Notes under the pieces: model-generated
Databases searched by the model: none
What the model saw: only the letters and a program-made list of their open reading frames with translations
What the model was told of the DNA's origin: nothing
Made by a program: the position numbers and the translations under genes
NCBI GenBank assembly: GCA_903888515.1
Contig: CAISTY010000160.1
Span: 1-35,789, forward strand
Reading direction: 5' to 3'
DNA: 35,789 nucleotides
DNA from: Akkermansiaceae bacterium
Lineage (GTDB): Bacteria; Verrucomicrobiota; Verrucomicrobiia; Verrucomicrobiales; Akkermansiaceae
In this document: in pieces, positions 16,821-24,685 of the stretch
How positions within the stretch are numbered: position 1 is the stretch's first letter
Layout: every line of letters starts with the position of its first letter

Positions 16821-16862
16821 GTTATTGCAAGGAATTTGCTTTTGAGGCGCAGGCCGTTTGTG
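16821..16862. repeat. Dispersed intergenic repeat, copy 3 (left half only)
   Basis: The plus strand reads ATTGCAAGGAATTTGCTTTT, then GAGGCGCAGGCCGTTTG. This matches the first half of copy 1 at 4536 with few changes; the GGTGGCC/CCGGAGGG half is missing. As with the other copies, it sits at the 5' side of a minus-strand gene, here the hypothetical gene at 16132-16806. Confidence 0.45.
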
Positions 16863-16967
16863 CGGAGTGTGTTCATGGTGGGATTCGCTTGGCTGGGAAA
16901 CCAAGGATGAGTGTCGCGCGGACTGCCGGTGGACGGGTGTCGCGCAAGGGAGGAGGCCTCCACTCCC

Positions 16968-17573
16968 CTATTCAGACAGGCGGATCATCAGTTTTCCGGC
17001 TTCCACCTTGAACTCCTCGACGCCGGGAAACTTTCCGCCCTTGGAACCCAGTACCTCACCTAACAAGTCTTGGCCTTTCAGGCCGCTGAGCCAGTCGTTC
17101 GGTAGCGAAACACCCCACACGGTGACATCGTCCAGGACGAACGTCGTCTTGCCGGGTTCTGCACTGACGAGAAAACGCGCGCGGGCTTTCAGACGTCTGC
17201 CGCCCAAAACCGGGAGGTCGGGATCCAGATCGGTTTCCACTCTTGCGAGAATGGCATTGGTGGCGAGTTCGAATCTAACGGTTTTGCCGAGGGTGGTGTT
17301 CTCGTTGAGCAGTCCGTTGAGTTCGCGTTCGGTGAGGATGATGTCCTTGCCGCCCTTTTGATACCTCGGCTCCGCGGGTTTCCGGATGGCTTCCACCTTC
17401 GCCTCGACCACCGATTTTTCCTCGACACTGAGTTTCACGGGTTGAATCGGCCGATTGTGCCACCACCATAGGCCGCCAAAGACGATTGCGAAAATGACAA
17501 GTGCGGTGAGCCCTTTCACGAGGCGGGATCTGCGACGTGCGGGTGTTGCGAAGGTGTTGGCAATCTCGGACAT
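16968..17573 (-). CDS. Single-pass membrane protein of unknown function
   Basis: A 201-residue protein with a short basic N terminus (ATPARRRSRLVKG), one transmembrane helix at about 20-39 (LTALVIFAIVFGGLWWW) and an extracytoplasmic domain. That domain has a TERELNGLLNENTTLG segment followed by alternating strands ending in FVLDDVTVWGVSLPNDWLSG. This helix-then-strands layout resembles small lipid-binding-like domains found anchored to the membrane, but I cannot name the family with confidence. It stands alone; the upstream 17574-17685 stretch contains an 8-base inverted repeat (GAAAAGCA / TGCTTTTC) separated by about 24 bases. Start ATG 17573 is the first in frame. Confidence 0.7.
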   Translation of the reverse strand: MSEIANTFATPARRRSRLVKGLTALVIFAIVFGGLWWWHNRPIQPVKLSVEEKSVVEAKVEAIRKPAEPRYQKGGKDIILTERELNGLLNENTTLGKTVRFELATNAILARVETDLDPDLPVLGGRRLKARARFLVSAEPGKTTFVLDDVTVWGVSLPNDWLSGLKGQDLLGEVLGSKGGKFPGVEEFKVEAGKLMIRLSE

Positions 17574-17685
17574 GGATGGTCTTTATCGCTGGTTAATCCC
17601 CATGAAAAGCATTCTCTATTATTGCTTGAAATTGCTTTTCTGGCGATGAACTCAGCGAACTTGAGGAGCAGATACTTTACGCCTG

Positions 17686-18084
17686 CTAGGGCACGGCAGT
17701 GGACGCCGTCACAACGCCACGCGAGGAGGTGTTCGGTTGCTGCAACATGCCAATGATTGCCCGTGCAGCGTCCAAGGAGGAGCTGGGACGGCTGAACTTG
17801 GCCGCCGCGTCGCGCATCCGGCGCAGCTTCTCCGGGTTGTGAAGGAATTCATCCACGTAGTTCACGACATCCACGGACCTCTCCGCGCGGACGGCGACGC
17901 CGTGTCCCAGCAGGAAGTCGGTATTCTTCTGCTCCTGGCCGGGGATGGGGTTGATGATGATCATCGGCACCTGCTTGCACAGGCATTCGGCGGTGGTGAT
18001 GCCGCCCGGTTTTGTGACGACGACCTCGGAAATCTGCATCACTTTGTTTGAAATTGATCTTCTCGCAGACAGGTCCATCCACAT
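17686..18084 (-). pseudogene. C-terminal remnant of a MurG/MGDG-synthase-like glycosyltransferase
   Basis: The 132-residue ORF carries the nucleotide-sugar binding end of a GT28-type glycosyltransferase: ISEVVVTKPGGITTAECLCK, then VPMIIINPIPGQEQKNTDFLL, then a GVAVRAE segment. Intact relatives, such as monogalactosyldiacylglycerol synthase-like enzymes, are about 370-400 residues, so roughly the first two thirds are missing. The homology starts abruptly at the first codons. No upstream part is found before the YgiC-like gene, whose stop is 54 bases away. I interpret it as a truncated gene left after a deletion. It could be expressed as the last gene of the TolC/YgiB/YgiC group but would lack the acceptor-binding domain. 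Confidence 0.7.
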
Positions 18085-18138
18085 GCCGGCGCTATGGACG
18101 AAGGACGGCCGATGAGCGGGGGCCGGCCCGCTCCGGTT

Positions 18139-19296
18139 CTAACAAATCCGGTGTGGATAGAAACGGCTGAGGTTTCCGGTGACAGGAGAGCGGTCGCCGC
18201 GGGCGGAAAGCCCGCGGCACTCGTCGCCGACCATCCAGAGCCCCCAGACGAAGTGACGACCTCCGGACTGGAACATGCTGGCACGTTTTTGATAGATCAC
18301 GGGGCCGGGTTCGGCTTCTCCCGTGCCGATCGCCACCCGGTTTCCGCGATTCACGATGGTGACGCCGCCGCCCTCGCGGCCGAAGTGGGGTTTTTCGACC
18401 CAATGGTCCACACCCATTCGGAGCAGGTCCTCCTTGTTGTGGGATGTCGGGAGCAGGAGCGGATGGCCCGGATGGAGATCCCACAGGATGGGCAGGAGCC
18501 CCTTGTTGGAAAGCATCATTTTCCACGCGGGTTCGGCGAAGCGGCTGCGTTCCTGATGGATCTCCGCAAAGAATGGCTCTTTGGCCAGCCACTCCCATGG
18601 ATAGAGTTTGAACAAGCGGTCGATCACCCGTTCGTTGCTGTCGGTGAACCGTCCTTCCGGTGAGAAGCCAATCTCCTCCATGTCCATGAGTTCCACGGCT
18701 TTTCCCGCTTGTTCGGCGGTTTCCGCGAGGTAGGCAATCGTCTGGCGGTCCTCGAGCATGTCCCACGCGCAGGCGAAGTGGATGAAGGGATCGGCGATCG
18801 ACTGCCACTGAGAAATGAGCGCCTCATGGATCGAGTTGAGCTGGTCAGATTCCGGGTGGCAGTCGAGCAGCCAGTCCCACTGGATCACGGCAGCCTCTAA
18901 CAGAGATGTGGGGGTGTCCGCATTGTATTCTAACAGCTTGGGTGTGCCGGTGCCGTCCCATGCCAGATCGAATCGCCCGTAGAGAGAGAAATCCGCGCAG
19001 GCCCAGGAGGTCTGGACCATGCCGATGGCTTCCTCCGGGATGGCCAAGCGGTGCCACCAGTCACGCCGGATGATTTCGTCACAGGCGTTGCGACACATTG
19101 CATGGAGTTCGTTGGCGGCGTCCTCAAGGGTTTCTGCGGCTTTCAGGGTGAGGACGAGGTGTTCATCCTCATTCCAGTAGGTGTCGCCGCCGACACCGTG
19201 CCAGATCAGTCCGGACTCCTCGACACGATGGATCCAGTTTGACCGGGCTTGGCTGGGTGCGAGGTGGATCGCGCGCCGATTGAAAGCGTCTAACAT
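18139..19296 (-). CDS. ygiC: Glutathionylspermidine synthase-family ATP-grasp protein (YgiC/YjfC-like)
   Basis: A 385-residue protein, almost exactly the length of Escherichia coli YgiC (about 386). Recognisable segments are LLEYNADTPTSLLEA, the ATP-grasp region LLPILWDLHPGHP with VEKPHFGREGGGV, and the end VTGNLSRFYPHRI. These proteins share the synthetase domain of glutathionylspermidine synthase, which forms an amide bond at the expense of ATP, but lack the amidase domain; the real substrate of YgiC proteins is not established. It follows a YgiB-like lipoprotein by 24 bases and a TolC-type gene, the same order as Escherichia coli tolC-ygiB-ygiC. The stop codon lies inside a TGTTAG word. 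Confidence 0.85.
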   Translation of the reverse strand: MLDAFNRRAIHLAPSQARSNWIHRVEESGLIWHGVGGDTYWNEDEHLVLTLKAAETLEDAANELHAMCRNACDEIIRRDWWHRLAIPEEAIGMVQTSWACADFSLYGRFDLAWDGTGTPKLLEYNADTPTSLLEAAVIQWDWLLDCHPESDQLNSIHEALISQWQSIADPFIHFACAWDMLEDRQTIAYLAETAEQAGKAVELMDMEEIGFSPEGRFTDSNERVIDRLFKLYPWEWLAKEPFFAEIHQERSRFAEPAWKMMLSNKGLLPILWDLHPGHPLLLPTSHNKEDLLRMGVDHWVEKPHFGREGGGVTIVNRGNRVAIGTGEAEPGPVIYQKRASMFQSGGRHFVWGLWMVGDECRGLSARGDRSPVTGNLSRFYPHRIC

Positions 19297-19320
19297 CAGT
19301 GGATATTCCGGGTTGTTGTT

Positions 19321-20088
19321 CTAACTGCCCAAAGTGGATCTGGAGCCGGACCTGGAGCTTGATCCAAAGCCCCCGCGCACCGAGTTTCCGGCAGTGACCG
19401 GTCTGCCGGTGGTCCGGCTTTGGTCCACCATTCTGCGGTATCCCGGATTTGCCGAGGCGTAGCTGCTGACCGTTTGGCGGTCCCGTTCCATGCCCTGCTG
19501 CCAGCGTCCGGTCTGCGTCTCCGCCTGGCGGAATCCCGCGCCGGGCGAGAAGGACCCGCGGTTTCCGGAAAGCAACCAATACATCATCAGCGCGCTGCCG
19601 AATCCAGAGTGGTGGTGCTGGGTGGTGCTGGACGTGTTTGCGGTGCTTCCAGAATTTTCCTTTGCGATGAGTTCCTGTTCGCGCTCCAGTGCCAGTTCGA
19701 CTTTCTTGAGCGCTTCCGGGGTCGGCCTGCTGGCGGTGACATGGGTCTCGCCCGGGGCGTATTCCTGCCACATGCCGTTGACATACCATTTTCCGTCCTG
19801 CTCGTGGCCGAACCGGTGGGGGAAGAAATCCCGCGCCTCGGCATGATAGAAGCCCACTCCCGGAAGCTCGAAGTTGTTAGTCACCTCGCCGCCCATCAGG
19901 CGGGACTTTTCGGAATCCACGGCATCAAGTTTCTTCTGCAGGGCCGCCATTTGTTCGTCCTTGGGAGTCGCGGTGTATTTTGAATCGCAACCCGTCAATC
20001 CGGCGGCTCCTCCGGCGAGGATGCAGACGGTGGACCATTGGAGGATTCCTCCATTGCGGATGCGTGCGGCGATTCCACGTTTTTTCAT
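19321..20088 (-). CDS. YgiB-like (DUF1190-type) lipoprotein
   Basis: A 255-residue lipoprotein. The signal sequence ends in a good lipobox, LTGC, before DSKYTATP, so it is probably lipid-anchored in the outer or inner membrane. A coiled-coil-prone stretch follows (MAALQKKLDAVDSEKSRL). The C terminus is Gly/Ser/Arg-rich (GGFGSSSRSGSRSTLGS), which is a hallmark of the YgiB family. The central part is divergent, so the assignment relies on lipobox, the low-complexity tail and position between a TolC-type and a YgiC-type gene. The start ATG 20088 opens the signal sequence (MKKRGIAARIRNGG); the frame is open further upstream into the TolC-like gene, but that part is not leader-like. Confidence 0.7.
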   Translation of the reverse strand: MKKRGIAARIRNGGILQWSTVCILAGGAAGLTGCDSKYTATPKDEQMAALQKKLDAVDSEKSRLMGGEVTNNFELPGVGFYHAEARDFFPHRFGHEQDGKWYVNGMWQEYAPGETHVTASRPTPEALKKVELALEREQELIAKENSGSTANTSSTTQHHHSGFGSALMMYWLLSGNRGSFSPGAGFRQAETQTGRWQQGMERDRQTVSSYASANPGYRRMVDQSRTTGRPVTAGNSVRGGFGSSSRSGSRSTLGS

Positions 20089-20158
20089 AGGCCGACAGTG
20101 ATGCGGGAGGAGGACTCTTTTGTCAAGGCACGGAGGATTCCATCGACGCCCAAGCCAG

Positions 20159-21562
20159 TCATTTAGCGCTCCATCCGCCGCCGAGAGCTTTGGCGAGGGC
20201 GGCGCGGGTGATGCGTTGTTGGGCATCGGTATGGGCGAGCACCAGTTGGATACGCAGGACGGTGCGTCCGGCTTCGACGACTTCGAGGTAACTGCTCAGG
20301 CCTTTGTCGTAACGTTCCAGGGAGAGGCGCTGGGTTTCCACGGCGCTGGTGAGGGCGAGGTCGAGGGCGGTGCGCGAACGGGCGAGGCCTTTGAGATCGA
20401 CGAGTGCGTCTTCCACTTCGCGCAGGGCGACGAGCAGGGAGTTGCGGTAATCGGCCAGGGCTTCATCGCGGCGGCTGACGGCAGCCTGCCAGGTTGCCTT
20501 GTTAGAACCGCCGTCGAACACCGGGGCGGCGAGACCCGCTCCGAGCGCCAGAACCCGGTTTTCCCAATCGAGGAAATTTTTCACATCGATGGATTCGAGC
20601 CCGGCACCTGCGGCGAGGTTGAAGTTCGGATAGAACGCGGCTTCTGCGACTCCGATGCGGGCATTGGCGGCGCGGAGATGTTGTTCGGCGGCACGGACGT
20701 CTGGCCGGCGGTGGAGGACAGCGGCGGGGAGGTCGGCGCGGATGGACGGCAAGGTGCCGACTTTATCGCGGTGAGGCAGGGAGAAGTCCGCCGGGCGTTT
20801 TGCGCACAGCACGGCGAGCGCGTGTTCGGCGGCGCCTCGCTGGCGTTCGACGATTGCCAGATCATTGCGGGCGAGTTCCAGTTCGGTGCGCGCCTGGCTG
20901 CCGGGGAGAGCGTCGATGAGACCGGCATCGGCCTTGCTTTGTTGGATATCGAGGGTGTTTTTGCGACTCTTGATCGTGTCCTCCAGCACGGATTGCTGGG
21001 CGTCCAGGCCGCGCAGCAGGAAATACTGGCGCGCGACTTCGGTGGCGATGCCGAGGCGCTGCCAATCCAACATGAATGCGCTGGCGGCGGCCTGGGCGGT
21101 GGACGCTTCGAGTTGGCGTTTGTTGCGGCCCCACAGGTCCGGATCGTAAGCGAGATCGAAGGTGCCGCGGTAACGCTGGGCATCGAGATCGATGACGAAC
21201 CCCGGGGGCATGTTGTAGGTGGCGGATTCTTGCGAGACCCGTGCAATTCCCGCGGAGCCATTCAGATTGAGGGTGGGAAACAATTTCGCGCGGTCCACGC
21301 CGACCAAGGCGCGGGCGGTATCCATGCGGGCCTTGGCGGCGGCGAGATCATTGTTAGCCGCCAATGCGCGGTCTATCAGGCGTGTCAGGTCGCGGTCGTT
21401 GAAGAGCCGCCACCAGGTGTCCGGCAGGCAACTGTTAGCGACGGTTTGGGATTCCTTCCACTTGCGTCCGCCGGAAATATCAGGCGTTTGGAAATCCGGG
21501 CCCACCGTACACGAGCCGAGGATCAGCGCGGCGGAAAGAAGGATGAGGGGGCGGGGGTTCAT
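20159..21562 (-). CDS. TolC/NodT-family outer-membrane efflux lipoprotein
   Basis: A 467-residue outer-membrane factor. The lipobox ILGSC is followed by TVGPDFQTPD, the classic beginning of NodT/OprM-type proteins. Two structurally repeated halves follow, with long amphipathic helices (LDIQQSKADAGLIDALPGSQ and YDKGLSSYLEVVEAGRTVL), each with the usual VRAAEQHLRAANARIGVAEA and PNFNLAAGAG segments. It would form a trimeric outer-membrane channel for a tripartite efflux or type I secretion system. No inner-membrane pump or adaptor gene is present in the window. Instead YgiB- and YgiC-like genes follow, as in the Escherichia coli tolC operon. ATG 21562 gives a normal lipoprotein signal; it lies 28 bases after the cystathionine gamma-synthase-like gene. 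Confidence 0.9.
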   Translation of the reverse strand: MNPRPLILLSAALILGSCTVGPDFQTPDISGGRKWKESQTVANSCLPDTWWRLFNDRDLTRLIDRALAANNDLAAAKARMDTARALVGVDRAKLFPTLNLNGSAGIARVSQESATYNMPPGFVIDLDAQRYRGTFDLAYDPDLWGRNKRQLEASTAQAAASAFMLDWQRLGIATEVARQYFLLRGLDAQQSVLEDTIKSRKNTLDIQQSKADAGLIDALPGSQARTELELARNDLAIVERQRGAAEHALAVLCAKRPADFSLPHRDKVGTLPSIRADLPAAVLHRRPDVRAAEQHLRAANARIGVAEAAFYPNFNLAAGAGLESIDVKNFLDWENRVLALGAGLAAPVFDGGSNKATWQAAVSRRDEALADYRNSLLVALREVEDALVDLKGLARSRTALDLALTSAVETQRLSLERYDKGLSSYLEVVEAGRTVLRIQLVLAHTDAQQRITRAALAKALGGGWSAK

Positions 21563-21590
21563 GGTGGCGGGCGGGACGCGCCGGTCGAAA

Positions 21591-23063
21591 TCAGGCGTGA
21601 GCCAAGGCTTCGTCAAACGCAGCGATCAAGGTGGTGATCGGTTCCAATCCGCAGGACACGCGCAGCAGATGTGCAGGCACTCCGCAACCTTCCGCCCACT
21701 CCAATTCCTGATAGTGCGCCAACAGGGTGTACGGGCAGACCAGCGTGAAGGGCGTGCCGAAACTCGGCCCCTTGCTCAAACGCAGCGCATCATAAACCTT
21801 GGGCGTTTTTTTCGGGGATTTCAGCACGAATGAAAGCAGACCCCCATAGCCGCCGTCCTTGCGTTTGACCGCATCGTAATGCTCCCGGGTGGTCAGCGAT
21901 GGATGCCAAACCTGCGCCACAGCGGAATGCGCCGCCAACCACTCGGCGAGTGCCAAGCCGTTCATGTTGACGGTCTGCATGCGCTTCGGGTAACCCTTGA
22001 GATTGGAGAGCAGGATTTCGGCGTCGCCGATATATAACGGCGCGTTTTCCAGCGCATCCAGCGCGAGCGCTTCCCGCAGCGTTTCGGCCACCGGGGAATC
22101 CGCACGCACCGCAGCCAATCCAGCCATGACGTCACCCTCGCCGGAAATCCATTTGGTGAGGCTGCTCGTCACCACGTCGGCAAAGCGCAAGGCCTCCACA
22201 TTGAAAGGTCCGCTCGCGGAATCGTCCACCACCAGCGGCGTGCGACCGTCGGCGCAGGCTTGCGCCACGCGCGCCAAATCCACCGTGCGCAGCAGCGGGT
22301 TGCTCGGCAGTTCGGTGAACACCCCGGCGAATTCGCCTTGGCGGATGCGCCTCAGCGCTTCATCGAACGACTCGCCGTGCGCCTCGTTCAGATAGACCAC
22401 GCCGTGTCCGAAAAGTTCCTGCACTTTCAGGCAATCGACGTAGGGGAATTCCAATTGCAGGGTCTTCTTGCCGATGCACACACCGGGCAACGCCCGCAAC
22501 ACGGAGGTGACGGCGGCCATGCCGCTGGCAAAAACAAAGGTGTTGTCCGCGGTGAAACCGCTGAATTTCGTGAGCGCTCTAACAATCAGGCGGGACTTCG
22601 AACCGGTACGCAGATGGCCATCCAGAAAATCCTGGGCCTGGCGGCTGCTCACCCCCTCACCGGAAAACCGCCAGTATGCGTCCGCCTCGGCTTTCGCCTT
22701 GGCCGGCACGATCAACACCTGCAATCCATGGTAACTCGTGATACGCACCGCCGTTTCCGCCCGGCGCTCGATCCAGCGGTGGGCGCGCTGCACGGAGGTC
22801 CGCGTAGGCAGCACGAGCACCTCCTCGTGATCGCTCGCCACTTCCGCCTTCGCGTTGTCGAACAAACGCTCCACCGTCGGGTTTTTGAAAAACCGCGGGT
22901 AACCGATCCGCATCCGCTTCAGGATTTTCTCCCGGCCTTCCTCGTAACCGACGACCGAATCCCATGTCGGCAGGCACACCGAACAGGCGTGCGCGGAATC
23001 CGGCAGCGGCAGCCCCAGATCCCGTTCCTGCCATGCCGGATTGGCTGATAGGTCACGCGTCAC
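21591..23063 (-). CDS. Cystathionine gamma-synthase-like PLP enzyme (long, fungal-type)
   Basis: A 490-residue enzyme of the Cys/Met metabolism PLP family. It is longer than the typical bacterial MetB (about 390) because of an N-terminal extension of about 130 residues beginning SVCLPTWDSVVGYEEG, which resembles the fungal cystathionine gamma-synthases. The PLP domain has FVFASGMAAVTSVLR, VVDDSASGPFN and the Schiff-base lysine K304 in TSSLTKWISGEGDVMAG. It should use an activated homoserine and cysteine to make cystathionine, or act as a related lyase. The start is a GTG at 23063. The gene is the first of the minus-strand group ahead of TolC/YgiB/YgiC; a metabolic link to these is not obvious. 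Confidence 0.85.
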   Translation of the reverse strand: MTRDLSANPAWQERDLGLPLPDSAHACSVCLPTWDSVVGYEEGREKILKRMRIGYPRFFKNPTVERLFDNAKAEVASDHEEVLVLPTRTSVQRAHRWIERRAETAVRITSYHGLQVLIVPAKAKAEADAYWRFSGEGVSSRQAQDFLDGHLRTGSKSRLIVRALTKFSGFTADNTFVFASGMAAVTSVLRALPGVCIGKKTLQLEFPYVDCLKVQELFGHGVVYLNEAHGESFDEALRRIRQGEFAGVFTELPSNPLLRTVDLARVAQACADGRTPLVVDDSASGPFNVEALRFADVVTSSLTKWISGEGDVMAGLAAVRADSPVAETLREALALDALENAPLYIGDAEILLSNLKGYPKRMQTVNMNGLALAEWLAAHSAVAQVWHPSLTTREHYDAVKRKDGGYGGLLSFVLKSPKKTPKVYDALRLSKGPSFGTPFTLVCPYTLLAHYQELEWAEGCGVPAHLLRVSCGLEPITTLIAAFDEALAHA

Positions 23064-23139
23064 GCCACTTCAATGCCTTGCCTGCCCGGACTGATCAAGC
23101 CGGATCAACTCGCCATGAAAAAAAACATCCACTTTTGGC

Positions 23140-23167
23140 TTGCCAAGGAGTCGGTGATGCCTAGTTT
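23140..23167 (+). promoter_or_regulatory. Possible promoter of rpmI
   Basis: A TTGCCA (23140-23145) and a TAGTTT (23162-23167) are separated by 16 bases, a plausible but weak sigma-70-type pair. The -10-like box ends 9 bases before the rpmI start codon, so a transcript from it would have almost no leader. No Shine-Dalgarno sequence is visible before rpmI. The -10 match is poor, so this is tentative. Confidence 0.25.
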
Positions 23168-23176
23168 GCCCGTCCC

Positions 23177-23386
23177 ATGCCAAGAGTCTCTGGAAAAGCA
23201 AAGACCCGGAAAGCCGTTGCCAAACGCTTCAAAGTGACAGGTACGGGGAAGGTCCTCCGACGGAAACAAGGAGCCCGCCACTTGCTGCAAGGCAAGAACA
23301 GCAAGCGCAAGCGCCGGTTGGGTCAGGCTGCCCTGATCTCCGACGCCGACATTAAAAACGTCAAAGAGAACCTTCCCTTCCACTGA
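23177..23386 (+). CDS. rpmI: 50S ribosomal protein L35
   Basis: A 69-residue, highly basic protein with the L35 signature: KAKTRKAVAKRFKVTGTGKV near the N terminus, then HLLQGKNSKRKRRL and a final LISDADIKNVKENLPF. It is a structural protein of the large ribosomal subunit. It is followed by rplT after 139 bases, the usual pairing. The infC gene, which precedes rpmI in many bacteria, is not adjacent; the upstream neighbour is the divergent cystathionine gamma-synthase-like gene. The start codon lacks a visible Shine-Dalgarno sequence. Confidence 0.97.
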   Translation: MPRVSGKAKTRKAVAKRFKVTGTGKVLRRKQGARHLLQGKNSKRKRRLGQAALISDADIKNVKENLPFH

Positions 23387-23412
23387 AACTGAAGCCCGCT
23401 ACGGAAACGCCC

Positions 23413-23431
23413 CCGTCCGCGATTCGGACGG
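23413..23431. other. Short hairpin in the rpmI-rplT spacer
   Basis: A perfect 7-base stem (CCGTCCG, 5-base loop, CGGACGG) lies 27 bases after the rpmI stop. There is no T-run after it, so it is not a standard terminator. In other bacteria ribosomal protein L20 controls rpmI-rplT by binding RNA near these genes. A regulatory or processing role is possible, but nothing here proves it. Confidence 0.3.
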
Positions 23432-23525
23432 CCTTCACACAGCCTGATCCCGCAAGGGAGACACGAACAGTCGAGACTGCGGAAGGAAATGAAAATAACG
23501 GTCTGTTCAAACCCCACATCACAAC

Positions 23526-23906
23526 ATGCCACGTGCCACCAACTCACCTGCCAGCCGCAAGCGTCGCAAGCGCGTGCTGCTTCGGGCCAAAGGATTCCGC
23601 GGATTCCGCTCGAAACTCTTTCGTTACGCCAAGGACGCTGTCCGCAAGGCGCTGACTTATGAGTATCGGGATCGGAAAAAACGCAAGGGCCAGTTCCGCC
23701 GCTTGTGGACGCAGCGTATCAACGCCGCCGTCCGCGCCGAGGACATGACCTACTCGCGTTTCATCGAAGGCTTGAAAGCAGCCGGCATCGAAGCCGACCG
23801 CAAGATCCTCGCGGATCTCGCGGTCACCGATGCCGCCGCGTTTTCCGCCATCGTTGCCCAGGCCAAGCAAGCCCTCGTGGCGAAAGCCACGAAAGCCAGC
23901 GCCTGA
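23526..23906 (+). CDS. rplT: 50S ribosomal protein L20
   Basis: A 126-residue L20 protein with the family pattern: [17 protein letters not shown], then [33 protein letters not shown] and [20 protein letters not shown]. It binds 23S rRNA early in large-subunit assembly and often represses its own operon. The C terminus is slightly longer than average ([12 protein letters not shown]). The bases before the ATG (ACATCACAAC) contain no Shine-Dalgarno sequence. A terminator hairpin follows 23 bases after the stop. Confidence 0.97.
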   Translation: MPRATNSPASRKRRKRVLLRAKGFRGFRSKLFRYAKDAVRKALTYEYRDRKKRKGQFRRLWTQRINAAVRAEDMTYSRFIEGLKAAGIEADRKILADLAVTDAAAFSAIVAQAKQALVAKATKASA

Positions 23907-23929
23907 GCCGCGCAACTCGAACTCCTCAC

Positions 23930-23962
23930 CCCGCCGCACGGTCCACCCGGGCGGCGGGTTTT
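23930..23962 (+). terminator. Rho-independent terminator of rpmI-rplT
   Basis: A perfect 8-base GC stem (CCCGCCGC at 23930-23937 and GCGGCGGG at 23951-23958) is followed directly by TTTT. It lies 23 bases after the rplT stop and 5 bases before the stop of the convergent minus-strand gene. On the minus strand no T-run follows the hairpin. Confidence 0.8.
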
Positions 23963-23966
23963 GTCA

Positions 23967-24674
23967 TCACTGGCCGGTGGCGGTGTCGATCAAGGTGCGG
24001 ATTTGCGGTTCGGCGACATTGGGCATGAGATAGATCAGGAAAATGTTGCGCAGGGTATTGGTGAATTGCATGGGCCGTTCCGACAGCACCACCCACTCCT
24101 TGTCCACCTTGCGGTAGAATACGGTTTGCGCCTGATTCATGGCATTGACCTTGGTCACCCGCGGCACGGTCACGATGGATGCCGGAGCGATTTCCTTGGA
24201 ATGTTCACCGGCGGTGATGGCCAGCGGCAGATAGGTCATGTTGATCACCCGTGACTCGCCCTTGCCAAAGGCGTCGAAGGCATCATGGAGAACCATGAGC
24301 TTGTAAGGTGCCTTGTCATTCTCTCCGGCAGGCACAATGAAAATGATCGCCTGCTTCACCCCTTCGGGGACAGCCACCGAGGCCAACAAATTTGCCAGCG
24401 GCTTGGCGGGGTCGGCGGTGCTGGAGGAATACAGTTGGAGGGTGCTCTTGGGACAACTGACGATCTGGGGTTTGGTCAATCCCTCCATGGCCAGGTTCAG
24501 GCGTATCAGGTTTCCCGTGTCTCCCTGCACATACATTTCAACAAAGGGTTTCATGGGATCATGCAACACCGCGCGGATGCGGACTTTGGCACTGGCTTCC
24601 TGTGGCGCGGCGGACGCCGTTAGAACCAGGGTGCCGCAAAGCAGGCTGGGGATCAGGTGTTTGATGACTGTCAT
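23967..24674 (-). CDS. Exported protein of unknown function, partner of Verru_Chthon protein A
   Basis: A 235-residue protein with a signal peptide (residues 1-23, HLIPSLLCGTLVLTASAAPQ) and an otherwise soluble, strand-rich sequence. Segments include VRIRAVLHDPMKPFVEMYV, a NLIRLNLAMEGL run and RNIFLIYLMPN near the end. I do not recognise a domain. It starts 11 bases after the stop of the very large Verru_Chthon cassette protein A gene on the same strand, so the two are almost certainly co-transcribed and probably function together at the cell surface or in the periplasm. ATG 24674 starts the signal peptide. Confidence 0.75.
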   Translation of the reverse strand: MTVIKHLIPSLLCGTLVLTASAAPQEASAKVRIRAVLHDPMKPFVEMYVQGDTGNLIRLNLAMEGLTKPQIVSCPKSTLQLYSSSTADPAKPLANLLASVAVPEGVKQAIIFIVPAGENDKAPYKLMVLHDAFDAFGKGESRVINMTYLPLAITAGEHSKEIAPASIVTVPRVTKVNAMNQAQTVFYRKVDKEWVVLSERPMQFTNTLRNIFLIYLMPNVAEPQIRTLIDTATGQ

Positions 24675-24685
24675 GGAATGGGGGA

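Noticed and set aside
17602..17642. Inverted repeat GAAAAGCA / TGCTTTTC upstream of the 201-residue membrane protein gene
   Set aside because: The 24-base separation and lack of a T-run do not fit a terminator, and it is a weak candidate as an operator. It shares a few bases with the dispersed repeat, but not enough to count as a copy.
18092..18808. A 238-codon minus-strand frame overlapping the YgiC-like gene
   Set aside because: It is an alternative frame of the ygiC-like gene on the same strand, with Arg/Pro/Gly-rich composition and no motif.
20120..21637. A 505-codon plus-strand frame opposite the TolC-like gene
   Set aside because: The minus strand encodes a full outer-membrane factor with a lipobox and the repeated helices. 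The plus frame is Gly/Glu/Phe-rich without motifs and is an antisense artefact.
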